Source of the DNA: Hydrogenophaga taeniospiralis
Lineage (GTDB): Bacteria; Pseudomonadota; Gammaproteobacteria; Burkholderiales; Burkholderiaceae_C
Length of the DNA: 64,000 nucleotides
Assembly (NCBI RefSeq): GCF_020510445.1
Contig: NZ_JAHBAG010000001.1
Location: 1,774,501-1,838,500 of the forward strand
Direction: 5' to 3'
Position 1 is the first letter of the stretch, and each line of letters starts with the position of its first letter. Positions 63,907 through 64,000 of the stretch are shown here, piece after piece. The notes below the pieces were generated by a model, which did no database searches, was not told the origin of the DNA, and saw only the letters and a program-made list of their open reading frames with translations. The position numbers were made by a program, and so were the translations under genes.

Positions 63907-64000
63907 TCAACGGTTCCTCTGGTTCATGAACACCAGCTTCTCGAACAGCGTGGTGTCCTGTTCGTTCTTGAGCAATGCGCCCACCAGCGGCGGGATGCTG
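63907..64000 (-). CDS. MoxR-type AAA+ ATPase, last 30 residues
   Basis: Only the C-terminal end is in the window: SIPPLVGALLKNEQDTTLFEKLVFMNQRNR then stop, read by hand on the minus strand. PPLVGALLKNEQD-LFE is the usual last helix of the MoxR-family ATPases paired with CoxE-like VWA proteins in Burkholderiales. The P-loop lies beyond the edge, so this call rests on the tail and the neighbour. Confidence 0.7.
   Translation of the reverse strand, partial: SIPPLVGALLKNEQDTTLFEKLVFMNQRNR

Overview
The window is GC-rich chromosomal DNA with tightly packed genes, many of them overlapping by GTGA or ATGA junctions. The gene content and order point to a betaproteobacterium of the order Burkholderiales, most likely a member of the Comamonadaceae (Hydrogenophaga-like). 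The evidence is rubredoxin next to pilGHIJ-chpA, hemL next to thiD, yqgE-yqgF-pyrR-pyrB-pyrC', a HiPIP gene, and the short GC-rich intergenic repeats typical of that family. This placement is inference from gene content; no 16S rRNA gene is present. I see no prophage, insertion sequence, CRISPR array or replication origin.

Layout. Positions 1-9.7 kb (minus strand): yaeQ, a methyltransferase, a secreted protein, miaB, glrK-qseG-glrR and opgG-opgH (opgH is cut by the window edge). 9.8-14.0 kb: tRNA-Met, a HiPIP, and a phenylacetate block in which an enoyl-CoA hydratase is divergent from paaG-paaI-paaK across a perfect palindrome. 14.1-19.1 kb: an unknown protein facing a four-gene minus-strand set (ubiH-like, dsbC, DUF3429, M61 peptidase). 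19.1-25.2 kb: a MOSC protein, ychF, a pseudouridine-synthase-like protein, an MFS transporter, yqaA, dusB-fis. 25.3-30.1 kb: purH, a 600-base spacer holding nested inverted repeats, hemL-thiD, rubredoxin. 30.2-40.1 kb: the Pil-Chp chemotaxis system for type IV pili, ending in a 2,074-residue CheA-type hybrid kinase. 40.1-46.4 kb: photolyase, yqgE, ruvX, pyrR-pyrB-pyrC', plsC. 46.4-50.3 kb: a glutathione S-transferase and a copper block (DUF2946, SCO, PCuAC, DUF2946, Crp/Fnr) ending in a TonB-receptor remnant. 50.4-53.3 kb: divergent ATPase and permease genes of an iron-type ABC importer. 53.3-56.3 kb: a VOC protein, a cytosine deaminase, tRNA-Arg, and LysR/azoR. 56.3-64.0 kb (minus strand): moxR (partial), a VWA protein, tamA, tamB.

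The most interesting feature is the 190-base gap between glrR and opgG. GlrR is a sigma54-dependent activator. The gap holds a full-consensus -24/-12 sigma54 promoter pointing at opgG, an exact IHF consensus upstream of it, and two TGTC-N10-GACA sites matching the E. coli GlrR box. This suggests that the GlrK/QseG/GlrR system directly controls periplasmic glucan synthesis (opgGH) here. In E. coli the known target is the small RNA gene glmY.

Other points worth attention are a non-catalytic dihydroorotase homologue, an RsuA-type protein without its catalytic aspartate, a photolyase whose C-terminus is encoded by an intergenic repeat, a copper-linked TonB receptor reduced to a stub, and an Fbp-like importer with no binding-protein gene beside it.
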